From: Bacilli bacterium
Lineage (GTDB): Bacteria > Bacillota_I > Bacilli_A > RFN20 > CAG-826
NCBI GenBank assembly: GCA_017468925.1
Contig: JAFUHI010000007.1
Span: forward strand, 1 to 64,000
Length of the DNA stretch: 64,000 bases
Direction: 5' to 3'
Shown one piece after another: positions 16,200-25,681 of the stretch. The notes beneath the pieces are model-generated. The model worked only from the letters and a program-made list of their open reading frames with translations. It ran no database searches and had not been told where the DNA came from. Within the stretch, counting starts at the first letter, position 1. The number at the start of each line of letters is the position of its first letter. Made by a program: the position numbers and the translations under genes.

Positions 16200-18134
16200 A
16201 TGAAAAAGTCATACTTAGCTGTTGCGGTATTAGCTTCAACCTTGCTTCTCGCTTCCTGTTCCGGAGGTGGTGAAACTCACATCGTCATCGACACACAGAC
16301 ATCTGTTTATGAACCAACATCAAATGGTCTTGTCTTTGAGCGTGATCTCGATGGTGAAGGATTCTCCGTCCAAAGGTATGTGGGTGAAAGCAATCGCGTC
16401 ATTATCCCAGAGACATTTGAAGGTAAACCAGTCAAATCAATCCAAAGAAGAGCGTTCGCCAACAACGGACTAGAATATCTTCGCATACCTAACAAGGTTG
16501 CCTCCATCGGTGAATTCGCCTTTATCGGCAACCCAAAACTCAACAATATTGAGGTCCAAGGCGGAGATTATTTCAGAATCCAAGACGGAGCCTTGATAAG
16601 CAAAGATGAGAAAACCCTTGCCTTCGTTTATCCGAACAAAGTGGGTCAATATAACATCGGTAAGAACGTGACAAAAGTCGTCAAAGGTGCTTTTGAATCA
16701 ACCAGCCTAACCATCTTGAAATTCGATCCGACATTGATTGAAGACAATTTCATGACATTCTTCGGCCCAAGCGCTTCCGCGGTGCCTGAAAACATGAAGG
16801 AAGTCATCTTGACCGCCGATTTCGGAGATGTGAAAAGAGATGGAGTGGTGGGAGATTTCGCTTTCGCCGGCTTATCATCAGTCACTTCTGTAGCGATGTA
16901 CGATTCAATCGTGGAAATCGGTGAAAAAGCCTTCTATTCCATGTCTAACCTCAAAACAGTTGTCATCCCTGACACGGTTTTATCAATCGGGGAAAAGGCT
17001 TTTGCTTCCTGCTCTAAATTAAGAGATGTGAGAATCGGTCTAACTGGTTCTCCAAGCCTTGAAAAATTAGGAGATGGAGTCTTTGAAGGAGATGGCAAAT
17101 TGGTCTACAACACCACCGAAGGCATCAAATATTTAGGCAACCCAGAATATCCTTATTTGATCCTCATGGAGCCAGTCTCCCCAGCGATCCAGAAAGTCCA
17201 AATTGATGATACAACCTTATTCATCGCTTCTGATGCGTTTAAAAACTGCGCGGCTATCAACAAAGTCACATCCAGCGCTGAGCTTCTTTCCATTGGTAAG
17301 AATGCTTTCTCTGGTACGCTCAATCTAACCAGCTTCTCGCTTCCATCATCCCTAGAATATCTAGGAAATGGCGCTTTCACTGGCTCAGGTGTTATTTCCG
17401 ACCTTGAATTCGATAATGGTGGAAAATACCTCGGTTCATCGAAAACTGGATTCTACGCTTTGGTCGATGTCAATCCTACCGCTGAGAAACTAACAATAAA
17501 ATCCAGCACCAAATTCATTGACTATAGCAAGGTTAATCAAACCGTTAGCAACATCAAATCATTTACCAACAACTCTGAATATTTCTCCATCCCAGAATCC
17601 TCTGGCAACGTCATCTTGACAGATGCTGATGAAACTCAAGTAATCCTAACAGCCAAAAAAGGCGATTTCGATGGATTCATGCTTGATGATGGAATAGTTG
17701 AAATCAAAGACTATGCTTTCTCCGGATTGGATATTGAAGACTTCGAGCTTCCTACCACCGTCGAAAGGATTGGCGATGGGGCTTTCTCAGGATTCAAATT
17801 CAACGCTGGATCTGTCATTGAACTCCCAGAGTCGCTTGATGTCATCGGCAATAATGCTTTCGATAGCGCCCTCAATGTTTCAAAAATGATTCTAAATGAT
17901 GGACTTCGCTCAATCGGCGCTTCCGCCTTCAAGAATCTAAGCGCTCTATCGGCCTTATACATCCCATTAAGCGTTACCGAAATCGGCGCTTCTATTGCTG
18001 AAGGAACCGCTGTCGCTTCAATCGATGCTGAAATCGAAGCGGACCTAGAAAACCCAGTCCTCCCAGGCAGCTGGTCATCTTCATGGTGCGCTCCATTAAC
18101 TCTTGAGAACATCAACTTCGGCGCCGAAAGATAA
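16200..18134 (+). CDS. Leucine-rich-repeat lipoprotein (BspA/LRR_5 type)
   Basis: A type II signal peptide with lipobox LASC (Cys20) is followed by LRR_5 repeats recognisable by IGEKAFYSMSNLKTVVIPDT, repeated with variants such as IGDGAFSG and IGASAFKNL. Two repeat blocks flank less regular segments. The 644-residue protein should be displayed on the outer face of the membrane and bind proteins or glycans; relatives in Treponema and Tannerella mediate adhesion. AAGGAG lies 10 nt before the ATG. It is monocistronic with its own terminator. G+C is clearly higher than in the intergenic DNA. Confidence 0.9.
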   Translation: MKKSYLAVAVLASTLLLASCSGGGETHIVIDTQTSVYEPTSNGLVFERDLDGEGFSVQRYVGESNRVIIPETFEGKPVKSIQRRAFANNGLEYLRIPNKVASIGEFAFIGNPKLNNIEVQGGDYFRIQDGALISKDEKTLAFVYPNKVGQYNIGKNVTKVVKGAFESTSLTILKFDPTLIEDNFMTFFGPSASAVPENMKEVILTADFGDVKRDGVVGDFAFAGLSSVTSVAMYDSIVEIGEKAFYSMSNLKTVVIPDTVLSIGEKAFASCSKLRDVRIGLTGSPSLEKLGDGVFEGDGKLVYNTTEGIKYLGNPEYPYLILMEPVSPAIQKVQIDDTTLFIASDAFKNCAAINKVTSSAELLSIGKNAFSGTLNLTSFSLPSSLEYLGNGAFTGSGVISDLEFDNGGKYLGSSKTGFYALVDVNPTAEKLTIKSSTKFIDYSKVNQTVSNIKSFTNNSEYFSIPESSGNVILTDADETQVILTAKKGDFDGFMLDDGIVEIKDYAFSGLDIEDFELPTTVERIGDGAFSGFKFNAGSVIELPESLDVIGNNAFDSALNVSKMILNDGLRSIGASAFKNLSALSALYIPLSVTEIGASIAEGTAVASIDAEIEADLENPVLPGSWSSSWCAPLTLENINFGAER

Positions 18135-18154
18135 TTTAATATCTTAAACTCCTA

Positions 18155-18182
18155 AACGTCTCGCGAAATCGAGGCGTTTTTT
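18155..18182 (+). terminator. Terminator of the LRR lipoprotein gene
   Basis: AACGTCTCG pairs with CGAGGCGTT (one T-G) around CGAAAT, then a T-run. Confidence 0.85.
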
Positions 18183-18228
18183 ATGTCTCTTCAATATACC
18201 TTTTGCATAGTTACTTCATATTACATCG

Positions 18229-18237
18229 TGGTAAAAT
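18229..18237 (+). promoter_or_regulatory. Extended -10 promoter, probable leaderless start
   Basis: TGG-TAAAAT forms an extended -10 whose last base is 6 nt before ATG 18244. No ribosome-binding site fits in between, so the mRNA probably starts at or near the ATG. Confidence 0.65.
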
Positions 18238-18243
18238 AATCGC

Positions 18244-20442
18244 ATGAGCAAACACTTATTTTTGAAATTATTTCCGACTTTTTTGCTGGTGGTCGCGATT
18301 TCTTCTTGCGGAGGTGATAACACTCCTCCTCAATCGTCTTCCTTAGATGGATCTTCTTTTTCTTCCTCGCTTTCTAGCGAGATCTCCATTCCCGATGAGG
18401 AGAAAGTCTTCACCATAACTTATGCGCTTGATGGAGGTGTGGTGGAGGTTCCTAACCCCACAAGCTATACCATGCAGACTGAGACTTTCACTTTGAATAA
18501 CCCAACGAAGCTAAATTGTTATTTCCAAGGCTGGTCTTCCAATCTTTTTTCCGGAGTGAAGCAGACAGTCACTGTCGAAAAAGGCACCAAAGGCAATCTG
18601 TACTTTGCCGCAAAATTCCAATATGTCGGGGAAATAACATATTTTAACGGGGCGAATGTCTCTTTATTGCCCGCCCCAGTCAAGACTTTGATGGATGCAA
18701 AGGATGAAAACGAGGTAGCGAAGCATCTATATGAATATAATCAAAATTATCGCCAAGCCCAAACCGGCCAGCCTCTAACCATTGATTTCCCCAATATCAA
18801 CCAATCTCCCGAAGTGAGTGTCGAACTATATAGAGATGAGGAAATGAGCGATTTGGCATATAGCAAAATCTACACGAACGAACGAAGCTCATCTTCTGGA
18901 AGCGTCACTTTCTATAACCTTATCCCAAACCAGAAATATTTCGTGAAGGTAACTGATAAAGAAGAAAACGTTCTCAAAACCGACTCATTTTTCATCGAAG
19001 ACAAGATGAGATTCATATACGCCGGAAATGTGACGAATATGCGCGATATGGGAGGAAAAACCACGGATAATGGGGTAACCCCATATGGAAAGGTGTATCG
19101 CGCCGCTGATGTAAGCGAAGGGAAAGTGAACAACACAGGTATTGATATCCTAGCCAACCAACTCGGCATAAAAACCGAGATTGATTTGCGACTCGATACC
19201 CCGGCTGAAGCTTCTTGCTCTCCGTCCATAAACCTATTCAACTGCGGTTATTGGCATAATGACTATATCTTCCCGGGCTTCAACTCCAATAGACCTTTTT
19301 CTCAGACATATGCGACCAATCTAAAGAGAGCTTTCCTTTTATTTACCGATGCAAAAAATTATCCTATCGTCTTCCATTGCTCCGCCGGCGCGGATAGAAC
19401 CGGGACTTTCGCTTTCCTCCTTGATGGCCTATTAGGCGTGGATTATGAGACTCTATGCCGCGATTTCGAAACAACATCGTTCTATATGGGAAGGAGATGG
19501 AGAAGCTCAATAGAGGTGAATGACGGAGTTTATTCCTTCTCTCCAAGCGGAGTGATGCAAGATGACGCCGACAATCTTGTTGCCTTTGGCAGGATGCATA
19601 ACCACATGATTGAAGAGTACGGAAGCGAAGGCGGAACCCTTTCGGAAGCGGTTGAGAATTACATGAAAACAGTCCTAAGCATGGAACAAGGGCAAATAGA
19701 CGCGATAAAGCATGTTTTACTTGGAGTTGGCGACCATCATTTTGGCGAATGGGAGATAAGTCAAATGCCTCAATGCCAGACGAATGGGCTCAAAGTCAGA
19801 TATTGTGCCTGCGGCGAGAAAGAAGAAGAGGTCATCGTGAATAAAGGCCATTATTTCAGCGAATGGGAAGTGACGAAAGAGCCTACAGAGGATGAGGACG
19901 GGACGAAAGAAAGACATTGCACATGCGGATTGAACGAAACTGAAACAATACCTCACCACATTAAGACAGTATATGATTTTGATGGAGTGTCGTTCTCCAC
20001 CAATGTGACGACAGATGCGATAAAATCGCTGGTAAAAGCCACAAAGCTAAGTGATAAATCATCACTGCCGGAAGGATATGAAGGAGAAGTCTACGGCGCT
20101 TCATCCGATTATCTGGTTTGCACCGGGGTCAATTTCCCTACCCCAGTCGACGCCTCAAAATCCTTTTATTTGAAACTAAGGATGATTGTCCAAAGCGAGA
20201 CTGCTCTTCCAAAAGGAAATTTCAGATTATACAACGCGACCGACAATTCAATCCTAACCGATAATATGTATTCATCATTTGGAAGCCTTAATTCCTGGAT
20301 TGAAATCGATTTGCTCCCGATTTTGAATAGGGCGAATTTGATCGTGAATAATATAATTCAGCCATTCACGATTGTTCTAAGGACTGGGGTGAACGCTTCC
20401 GTCTCTTTCGATTCAATAATACACTTGCAACGGGGAGAATAA
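18244..20442 (+). CDS. Secreted lipoprotein tyrosine phosphatase
   Basis: After a signal peptide (ISSC lipobox, Cys22) and a Ser-rich linker comes an InlB-type beta-grasp repeat (TITYALDGG...YFQGWSS). At about 255-470 lies a Y_phosphatase3-type tyrosine phosphatase: FIYAGNVTNMRDMGG and active site HCSAGADRTG with Cys379 and Arg385. Two Cys-rich repeats follow (FGEWEIS...YCACG and FSEWEVT...CTCG), then a beta-rich C-terminal domain. Extracellular dephosphorylation of host or surface molecules is plausible but unproven. The start has no ribosome-binding site and sits 6 nt after a -10 box. Confidence 0.85.
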   Translation: MSKHLFLKLFPTFLLVVAISSCGGDNTPPQSSSLDGSSFSSSLSSEISIPDEEKVFTITYALDGGVVEVPNPTSYTMQTETFTLNNPTKLNCYFQGWSSNLFSGVKQTVTVEKGTKGNLYFAAKFQYVGEITYFNGANVSLLPAPVKTLMDAKDENEVAKHLYEYNQNYRQAQTGQPLTIDFPNINQSPEVSVELYRDEEMSDLAYSKIYTNERSSSSGSVTFYNLIPNQKYFVKVTDKEENVLKTDSFFIEDKMRFIYAGNVTNMRDMGGKTTDNGVTPYGKVYRAADVSEGKVNNTGIDILANQLGIKTEIDLRLDTPAEASCSPSINLFNCGYWHNDYIFPGFNSNRPFSQTYATNLKRAFLLFTDAKNYPIVFHCSAGADRTGTFAFLLDGLLGVDYETLCRDFETTSFYMGRRWRSSIEVNDGVYSFSPSGVMQDDADNLVAFGRMHNHMIEEYGSEGGTLSEAVENYMKTVLSMEQGQIDAIKHVLLGVGDHHFGEWEISQMPQCQTNGLKVRYCACGEKEEEVIVNKGHYFSEWEVTKEPTEDEDGTKERHCTCGLNETETIPHHIKTVYDFDGVSFSTNVTTDAIKSLVKATKLSDKSSLPEGYEGEVYGASSDYLVCTGVNFPTPVDASKSFYLKLRMIVQSETALPKGNFRLYNATDNSILTDNMYSSFGSLNSWIEIDLLPILNRANLIVNNIIQPFTIVLRTGVNASVSFDSIIHLQRGE

Positions 20443-20532
20443 AAAACATAGCAATGGGCGGCAATTAAAATAAAATATTCTAAAAGAATATATATTTTTG
20501 GTATAGTTATATATGTTGATGGAGCGTCGAAT

Positions 20533-21738
20533 ATGAAACCGGATTATATTGCTAGATTTGAGAAAATGGGGATGGGCCTATTCGTCCATTTCGGATTGTA
20601 TTCTATTTTGGGAAAGGGCGAGTGGCATTATGTCGCTGATCCCAAATGTGATAAAAAGCAATATATGGATGAATTAATCCATAAATTCAAGGTAAAGAAG
20701 AACTGGGCCAAGGATTTGGTCAAAGCCGCCAAAGCAATGGGCTGCAAATACGTCACTTTGACCACCAAACATCACGAAGGCTTTGCCTTATACGATACAT
20801 GCGGGCTAAATGAATTCGACGCCCCGCATAGTGCGACCCATCGCGATTTGGTGAAAGAATTCGTCGACGAATGCAATAAGGCTGGCATTATGCCAATGTT
20901 TTATCATGCTCTGCTTGATTGGTGGCACCCAGATTATTACACCAATTTCCCTGCATATATTGACTATTTAGTCAAATCAATCGAGATTTTATGCAAAAAC
21001 TATGGCAAAATCGGTGGCTTTTGGTTCGATGGCAAATGGGATAAACCTAATGAAGATTGGCAAGAAGATAGGCTATACAGCACCATAAGGAAATACCAGC
21101 CGGAGGCCATGATAATAAATAACACCGGTTTGTCCGCTTTAGGAGAAACGGGCCATCCAGAGATTGATTCAGTCACGTTTGAAAGAGGCAAACCATTCAA
21201 AGTCGTCTCCTCAAAGGGGAAAGAAGTCGCAGGAGAAGTCTGCGATAGCCTTACGGAACATTGGGGGTATTGCCCGCTAGATTTGACGACCAAATCCCCG
21301 AAATACTTAATCTCCGAATTGATTGATTGTAGGGCAAACAACTGCAATTTCCTCATTAATTCAGGACCAAGAAGCGATGGAAGCCTCAACCCAGTCGAAA
21401 AAGAGATATTGAAGCAAGTTGGGGTATGGATAAAAGCAAATGGCAATTTCATCTATAACGCACATTCGTGCGAAATAGAGGCAACGAACGCGACGATATT
21501 ATTCGATGGGAAATATTATTACGCCATCGCAAAAGATGTGCCTCTTGCGATGTTTGCCAATATCACCAGGGAAGGCGATTTCAAAGAAGTCGTCTTGTCG
21601 GTTAATAAGAAAATCAAAGGCGCCATCTATATGGACACCAAAGAGAAAGTCGAACTCAAAACCAAGAATTCTTTCGTGGTTAAGCCATTTGAATACGGAA
21701 GGGATTTATACGCAAGAGTCATAAGGTTTAAGTTATGA
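20533..21738 (+). CDS. Alpha-L-fucosidase, GH29
   Basis: Releases fucose from glycans by a retaining mechanism. MGMGLFVHFGLYS and TTKHHEGFALYD (TKHH at about 78-81) are family blocks, and the nucleophile is Asp166 in GFWFDGKW. The 401-residue length fits a catalytic domain with a short C-terminal beta domain. No signal peptide, so it is cytoplasmic. GGAG lies 8 nt before the ATG. It overlaps the SGNH hydrolase gene, and an L-fucose mutarotase gene is encoded at 44146, which supports a fucose pathway. Confidence 0.92.
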   Translation: MKPDYIARFEKMGMGLFVHFGLYSILGKGEWHYVADPKCDKKQYMDELIHKFKVKKNWAKDLVKAAKAMGCKYVTLTTKHHEGFALYDTCGLNEFDAPHSATHRDLVKEFVDECNKAGIMPMFYHALLDWWHPDYYTNFPAYIDYLVKSIEILCKNYGKIGGFWFDGKWDKPNEDWQEDRLYSTIRKYQPEAMIINNTGLSALGETGHPEIDSVTFERGKPFKVVSSKGKEVAGEVCDSLTEHWGYCPLDLTTKSPKYLISELIDCRANNCNFLINSGPRSDGSLNPVEKEILKQVGVWIKANGNFIYNAHSCEIEATNATILFDGKYYYAIAKDVPLAMFANITREGDFKEVVLSVNKKIKGAIYMDTKEKVELKTKNSFVVKPFEYGRDLYARVIRFKL

Positions 21739-22394
21739 AATACACGAAAATCGCGTTTTTAGGCGATAGCATCACCGAAGGGGCTTTGGCAAGCAAAGAA
21801 GAGAACATCTACCATCAAGTAGTCACCAAAGATTTAGGTGTCACCTGTCTTAATTATGGCAAAAGTGGGACTAGAATCGCTAAACAAAAAGACCCTAAAA
21901 ACGAATGGGATCATATGGATTTCCAAACGAGGATGAAAGACATTCCTACCGATTGCTCTTTCGTTTTTGTTTTTGGCGGCACGAACGATTATGGCCATGG
22001 GGACGCTTTAATAGGCGATTTCGAATCATATGACCCCTATACCTTTATCGGAGGCCTTAGAAACATCATCGAATATCTATGCAAAACCTTCTCAAAAGAG
22101 AGAATCTGCTTTCTTTTGCCTCCTCATCGATACAATGAAGATGATGGCCGCGGGGAATGCGGAAATGCGAAGAAAATACCATATAAACCTTTATCCGCTT
22201 ATGTTAGGGCTATGGAAAAAGTTATATCATCTTATGAAATAGACATGATTGATTTAAGGACATTATGGGACGTTCCTTCTAGCGATAAGCCAAACCTTTA
22301 TGTCCAAGATGGCCTCCATCCTAACGATAAAGGGCATATATTGATTGCTAAAACGATTGAGGAATATTTGAAAAAGAAAGCGAAAAAGCAATGA
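21735..22394 (+). CDS. SGNH/GDSL esterase
   Basis: A 219-residue enzyme with block I FLGDSITEG (Ser12), block III GGTNDYG and block V DGLHPNDKGH, which complete the catalytic set. It is soluble and lacks a signal peptide. Start and stop overlap neighbours by 4 nt (ATGA) on both sides, so it is translated with the fucosidase and mannosidase. A role as a carbohydrate deacetylase, removing acetyl groups from imported glycans, fits the setting. Confidence 0.9.
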   Translation: MKYTKIAFLGDSITEGALASKEENIYHQVVTKDLGVTCLNYGKSGTRIAKQKDPKNEWDHMDFQTRMKDIPTDCSFVFVFGGTNDYGHGDALIGDFESYDPYTFIGGLRNIIEYLCKTFSKERICFLLPPHRYNEDDGRGECGNAKKIPYKPLSAYVRAMEKVISSYEIDMIDLRTLWDVPSSDKPNLYVQDGLHPNDKGHILIAKTIEEYLKKKAKKQ

Positions 22395-24805
22395 AAAAGC
22401 TACATCTAATATGTAATGCTCATCTAGATCCGGTGTGGATGTGGGATTGGGATGAAGGGGCTGCAGCCGCTTTATCGACTTTCTTTTCTGCGGTGGAACT
22501 CGCTTCCGAATACGATTACATCTTTTGCCACAACGAAGTCATATTGTATGAATACATAGAGAAATATGAGCCAGAATTGTTTGAGAAAATAAAGAAACTC
22601 GTTGAAGAGGGGAAGTGGCATATCATGGGAGGATGGTATCTCCAGCCAGATTGCTTAACCCCATCAGGCGAATCTTATATCCGCCAAATAAGTCTAGGCA
22701 GAGAATATTTTTCTAATAAATTTGGGAAAAGGCCGACAACCGCGGTGAATTTCGATTCCTTTGGCCACGATAGAGGAATGGTCCAAGTGCTAAATAAATG
22801 CGGATATGATTCTTATATCGTTTGCCGCCCAATGCCTTCTTTGCTCTCTCTACCTTCCAATCCTTTCTATTGGAAAGGGTTCGATGGCAGCGAAATCAAA
22901 GTCCTTAGAGGGGACGACATCACGATCTATTGCACAGGATTAGGGGCTGCCAAAGAAGATATTCTAAGAAAAGCCAAACAATTCGAGAATGACGATGTTG
23001 GCTGCATTCTCTGGGGCGTAGGCAACCACGGGGGAGGACCTTCAAGAAAAGATCTTTCTGATATCTTGGAACTAATTGATGAAAAGAAAGGCGAATATCG
23101 CATCATCCACAGCGTCCCGGAAGATTATTTCAAAGAAGTCGAGCCGAAAGCGACATTCGATAAATCATTGACCCCATGCTTCCCCAAAAGCATCTCTTCA
23201 ATCTCAAGAATCAAGCAAAAGCACGCTGAATTAGAAAACCGCCTATTTTCCGCGGAAAAAGCCTGCTCCATCGCTTCTATTAGGGGAGATTATAAATATA
23301 ACATCCTTTCCTTTAGAGAGGCGGAAAAGGCTCTAAGCTCAATTGAATTCCATGATGTATTAAGCGGAACCTGCACGAAAGACGGTGAGATTTCTTCTAT
23401 CAGGAAAGCGGACTATGCTTTAGAGATATTGAATGAGGAATTCTTAAAAGCCTATTTTGCAGGCGCGAATAAATTCCCTAGAGTCAAAGAGAATGAGCAC
23501 CCTTTCATCATCTATAATTTCCAGCCATATGAAAGAGATGGGGTGGTGGAAACGGAGATTTTATTCCCCGATTCCATTGTTTCCGACACCGAGCATTATG
23601 AGCTTCATATGTATCAAAATGGGGTGGAGATTCCCTGCCAAGCCATAAAAGAAAAATCTAATATCAATTATGATCGTAGGAAAAGAGTCATATACAAACC
23701 TCATCTCTCCTCCCTAGGTTTTAGCGAAGTCATTCTAAAAGGCGAAAGAAAACCAATAATAGACAAATTCATCGATGAAGGCGAGGAAAATATAACTTAC
23801 AAAGATGAATATAAAACCCTTGTTTTCTCTAGGAAAACAGGCCTTCTTGAATCATATAAGGTTGGCGAAAAAGAATATCTATCTTCAGGCGCAGGCCTCC
23901 CTATCGCTTTCTTGGATAACGAAGATCCCTGGGGATGGAATATGAAGGAACTTGGGAAGGAATTATATAAATTCCATCCAATCAAAAAAGGAATCGGTCC
24001 ATTTTCGAATCTCCCATCCTTCAGGATTGTGGAACATGGTCCAGTGATGGATGAAATAGAAAGCTTGTTCGAATATGGGAAATCATATGCGAAAGTGAGC
24101 TATAAAATATATCATCACACCCCATATATCGATATGAATGTCTTGATATATTGGAATGAGCAGAATAAAGGAGTCAAATTGGCCTTCCCGACATTATCTG
24201 GCTCTTATTTCGCCCAAGAAGCCTATGGCACCGACGCCTTTAAACCAAACGGGGAAGAGAATCCCTCCCATCGTTTCATCGGGGTGGGGAAAGAAGATTG
24301 CTTCTTTATCCTTAATAAAGACGCTTACGGTTCCTCCAAAAAAGGTAAAGTGCTATACCAGACCTTATTCAATGGCTCCGCTTATTGCGCCCACCCGATA
24401 GATGATAGGCCTTTATTAAAAGATAAGAGGCACCACAATTTCATTGAGCAGGGGATGCATGAATATAGTTTCCGTTTGGCGGTGGCCAAAAGGAATGAAA
24501 TTGAATCTTTAAGCGATGAATTCATCGCCCCTCCATATTCCTTGAACGTCTATCCGCATGGGGATGGGGATGTAGATAAAGAAGCCATTTCGTTATCAAA
24601 TAAGGCTGTGACTCTTGCTTCATTTAGGAAGTCTAGCAAGGAAGGATATATCCTTAGGCTATTCAACAATTCCCCAAGGAAAGAGACCACAAAATTATCT
24701 TTATGCGGGATTTGCAAGGATATTTCCTTAAAAGGATACGAATTCAAAACATATCTCTTTTTGAACAATAAGATAAGCGAGATATCAGATGCCTCAATTT
24801 ACTGA
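22391..24805 (+). CDS. Alpha-mannosidase, GH38
   Basis: A Zn-dependent retaining alpha-mannosidase of 804 residues. NAHLDPVW gives Zn ligands His11 and Asp13, and Asp122 in NFDSFGHD is ligand and nucleophile. A three-helix middle domain (RKADYALEILNEEF) and the long beta-sandwich C-terminal domains follow. It is cytoplasmic by lack of a signal peptide and should trim mannose from imported N-glycan or mannan fragments. Last gene of the fucosidase-esterase-mannosidase operon; the stop is TGA. Confidence 0.92.
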   Translation: MKKLHLICNAHLDPVWMWDWDEGAAAALSTFFSAVELASEYDYIFCHNEVILYEYIEKYEPELFEKIKKLVEEGKWHIMGGWYLQPDCLTPSGESYIRQISLGREYFSNKFGKRPTTAVNFDSFGHDRGMVQVLNKCGYDSYIVCRPMPSLLSLPSNPFYWKGFDGSEIKVLRGDDITIYCTGLGAAKEDILRKAKQFENDDVGCILWGVGNHGGGPSRKDLSDILELIDEKKGEYRIIHSVPEDYFKEVEPKATFDKSLTPCFPKSISSISRIKQKHAELENRLFSAEKACSIASIRGDYKYNILSFREAEKALSSIEFHDVLSGTCTKDGEISSIRKADYALEILNEEFLKAYFAGANKFPRVKENEHPFIIYNFQPYERDGVVETEILFPDSIVSDTEHYELHMYQNGVEIPCQAIKEKSNINYDRRKRVIYKPHLSSLGFSEVILKGERKPIIDKFIDEGEENITYKDEYKTLVFSRKTGLLESYKVGEKEYLSSGAGLPIAFLDNEDPWGWNMKELGKELYKFHPIKKGIGPFSNLPSFRIVEHGPVMDEIESLFEYGKSYAKVSYKIYHHTPYIDMNVLIYWNEQNKGVKLAFPTLSGSYFAQEAYGTDAFKPNGEENPSHRFIGVGKEDCFFILNKDAYGSSKKGKVLYQTLFNGSAYCAHPIDDRPLLKDKRHHNFIEQGMHEYSFRLAVAKRNEIESLSDEFIAPPYSLNVYPHGDGDVDKEAISLSNKAVTLASFRKSSKEGYILRLFNNSPRKETTKLSLCGICKDISLKGYEFKTYLFLNNKISEISDASIY

Positions 24806-24817
24806 TTTTATTAATCT

Positions 24818-24845
24818 TTAACAAAGTTAATTTTGCTATTATAAT
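24818..24845 (+). promoter_or_regulatory. Promoter of plsC, probable leaderless start
   Basis: TTAACA (24818-24823), a 16-bp spacer and a perfect TATAAT (24840-24845), which ends 8 nt before ATG 24854. No ribosome-binding site lies between. Confidence 0.7.
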
Positions 24846-24853
24846 TTCTCCGT

Positions 24854-25681
24854 ATGTACGTACTTATAATAGTAGGGATACTAGCCTTAGGTTTAGATGC
24901 TTATTTGACTTATTTGATCTGCGTAAACACCGCCTGGTTCCATTTTTATTCCGGGGCGATTATGGGTTATCCCATCTTCTTGCTCATCTATCTCTTGTTT
25001 GTGGTGTTTTTGTTTATCTGGGGATTATTCTTCAACAAGAAGAAAGAAACCACCAAACCAAATATGTTTTATTACGGAATCTTACGCCAGACCGATTCCT
25101 CTTTCTTAAGCATCCTCCGCATCAAAATCATATTCCGTGGGCAGGAGAAGATGCCAAAAGGGAGATATCTAATCATCCAGAACCATAGATCCAATTTCGA
25201 TCAGATGGTGATGCTAAAAGCGATTAAAGAACATCCTCTTGTCTGCGTTACCAAGCCAGAGAATATGGATTTCCCTATCGCCGGGCCTTTTATCCATCAT
25301 TCCGGCTTCATCCCAATCAACAGGGATGATATGAGAGAAGGCATTAAAGCGACTGAAAAAGCCGCTTCATATATTGAAAATGATTTGGCCTCAATTGCCA
25401 TTTCCCCTGAAGGGACTAGAAACAAAACAGATTCTCTTTTGCTTCCCTTCCATCCAGGCTCATTCAATATCGCTTATTTAGCCAAATGCCCGATAGTGGT
25501 ATCTTCTTTGAAGGATACAGATAAGATCAAGAACCGCGCTTTCTTTAGACGCACCAAAGTTTATTTTTCCATACTGGAGGTCATCCCGTATGAGAAATAT
25601 AAGGATATGAAGCCATCCGAGTTAGCCACCTACTGTAGGGATCTCATATACCTTGATTTGAAAAGAAAGGAACATTTCTAA
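24854..25681 (+). CDS. plsC: 1-acyl-sn-glycerol-3-phosphate acyltransferase
   Basis: Adds the second acyl chain to lysophosphatidic acid in phospholipid synthesis. Two hydrophobic segments span about residues 1-65, then the acyltransferase motif NHRSNFD (His111, Asp116) and EGTRNKTD. The 275-residue length is slightly long because of the membrane segments. It acts at the inner membrane face. The lipid kinase gene follows immediately (stop TAA, then ATG), so the two are one unit. Confidence 0.9.
   Translation: MYVLIIVGILALGLDAYLTYLICVNTAWFHFYSGAIMGYPIFLLIYLLFVVFLFIWGLFFNKKKETTKPNMFYYGILRQTDSSFLSILRIKIIFRGQEKMPKGRYLIIQNHRSNFDQMVMLKAIKEHPLVCVTKPENMDFPIAGPFIHHSGFIPINRDDMREGIKATEKAASYIENDLASIAISPEGTRNKTDSLLLPFHPGSFNIAYLAKCPIVVSSLKDTDKIKNRAFFRRTKVYFSILEVIPYEKYKDMKPSELATYCRDLIYLDLKRKEHF

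Noticed and set aside
17711-18115. Long antisense open frame inside the LRR lipoprotein gene
   Set aside because: It mirrors the codon pattern of the real gene, lacks a ribosome-binding site and has no recognisable protein features. Similar shadow frames elsewhere were left out for the same reason.
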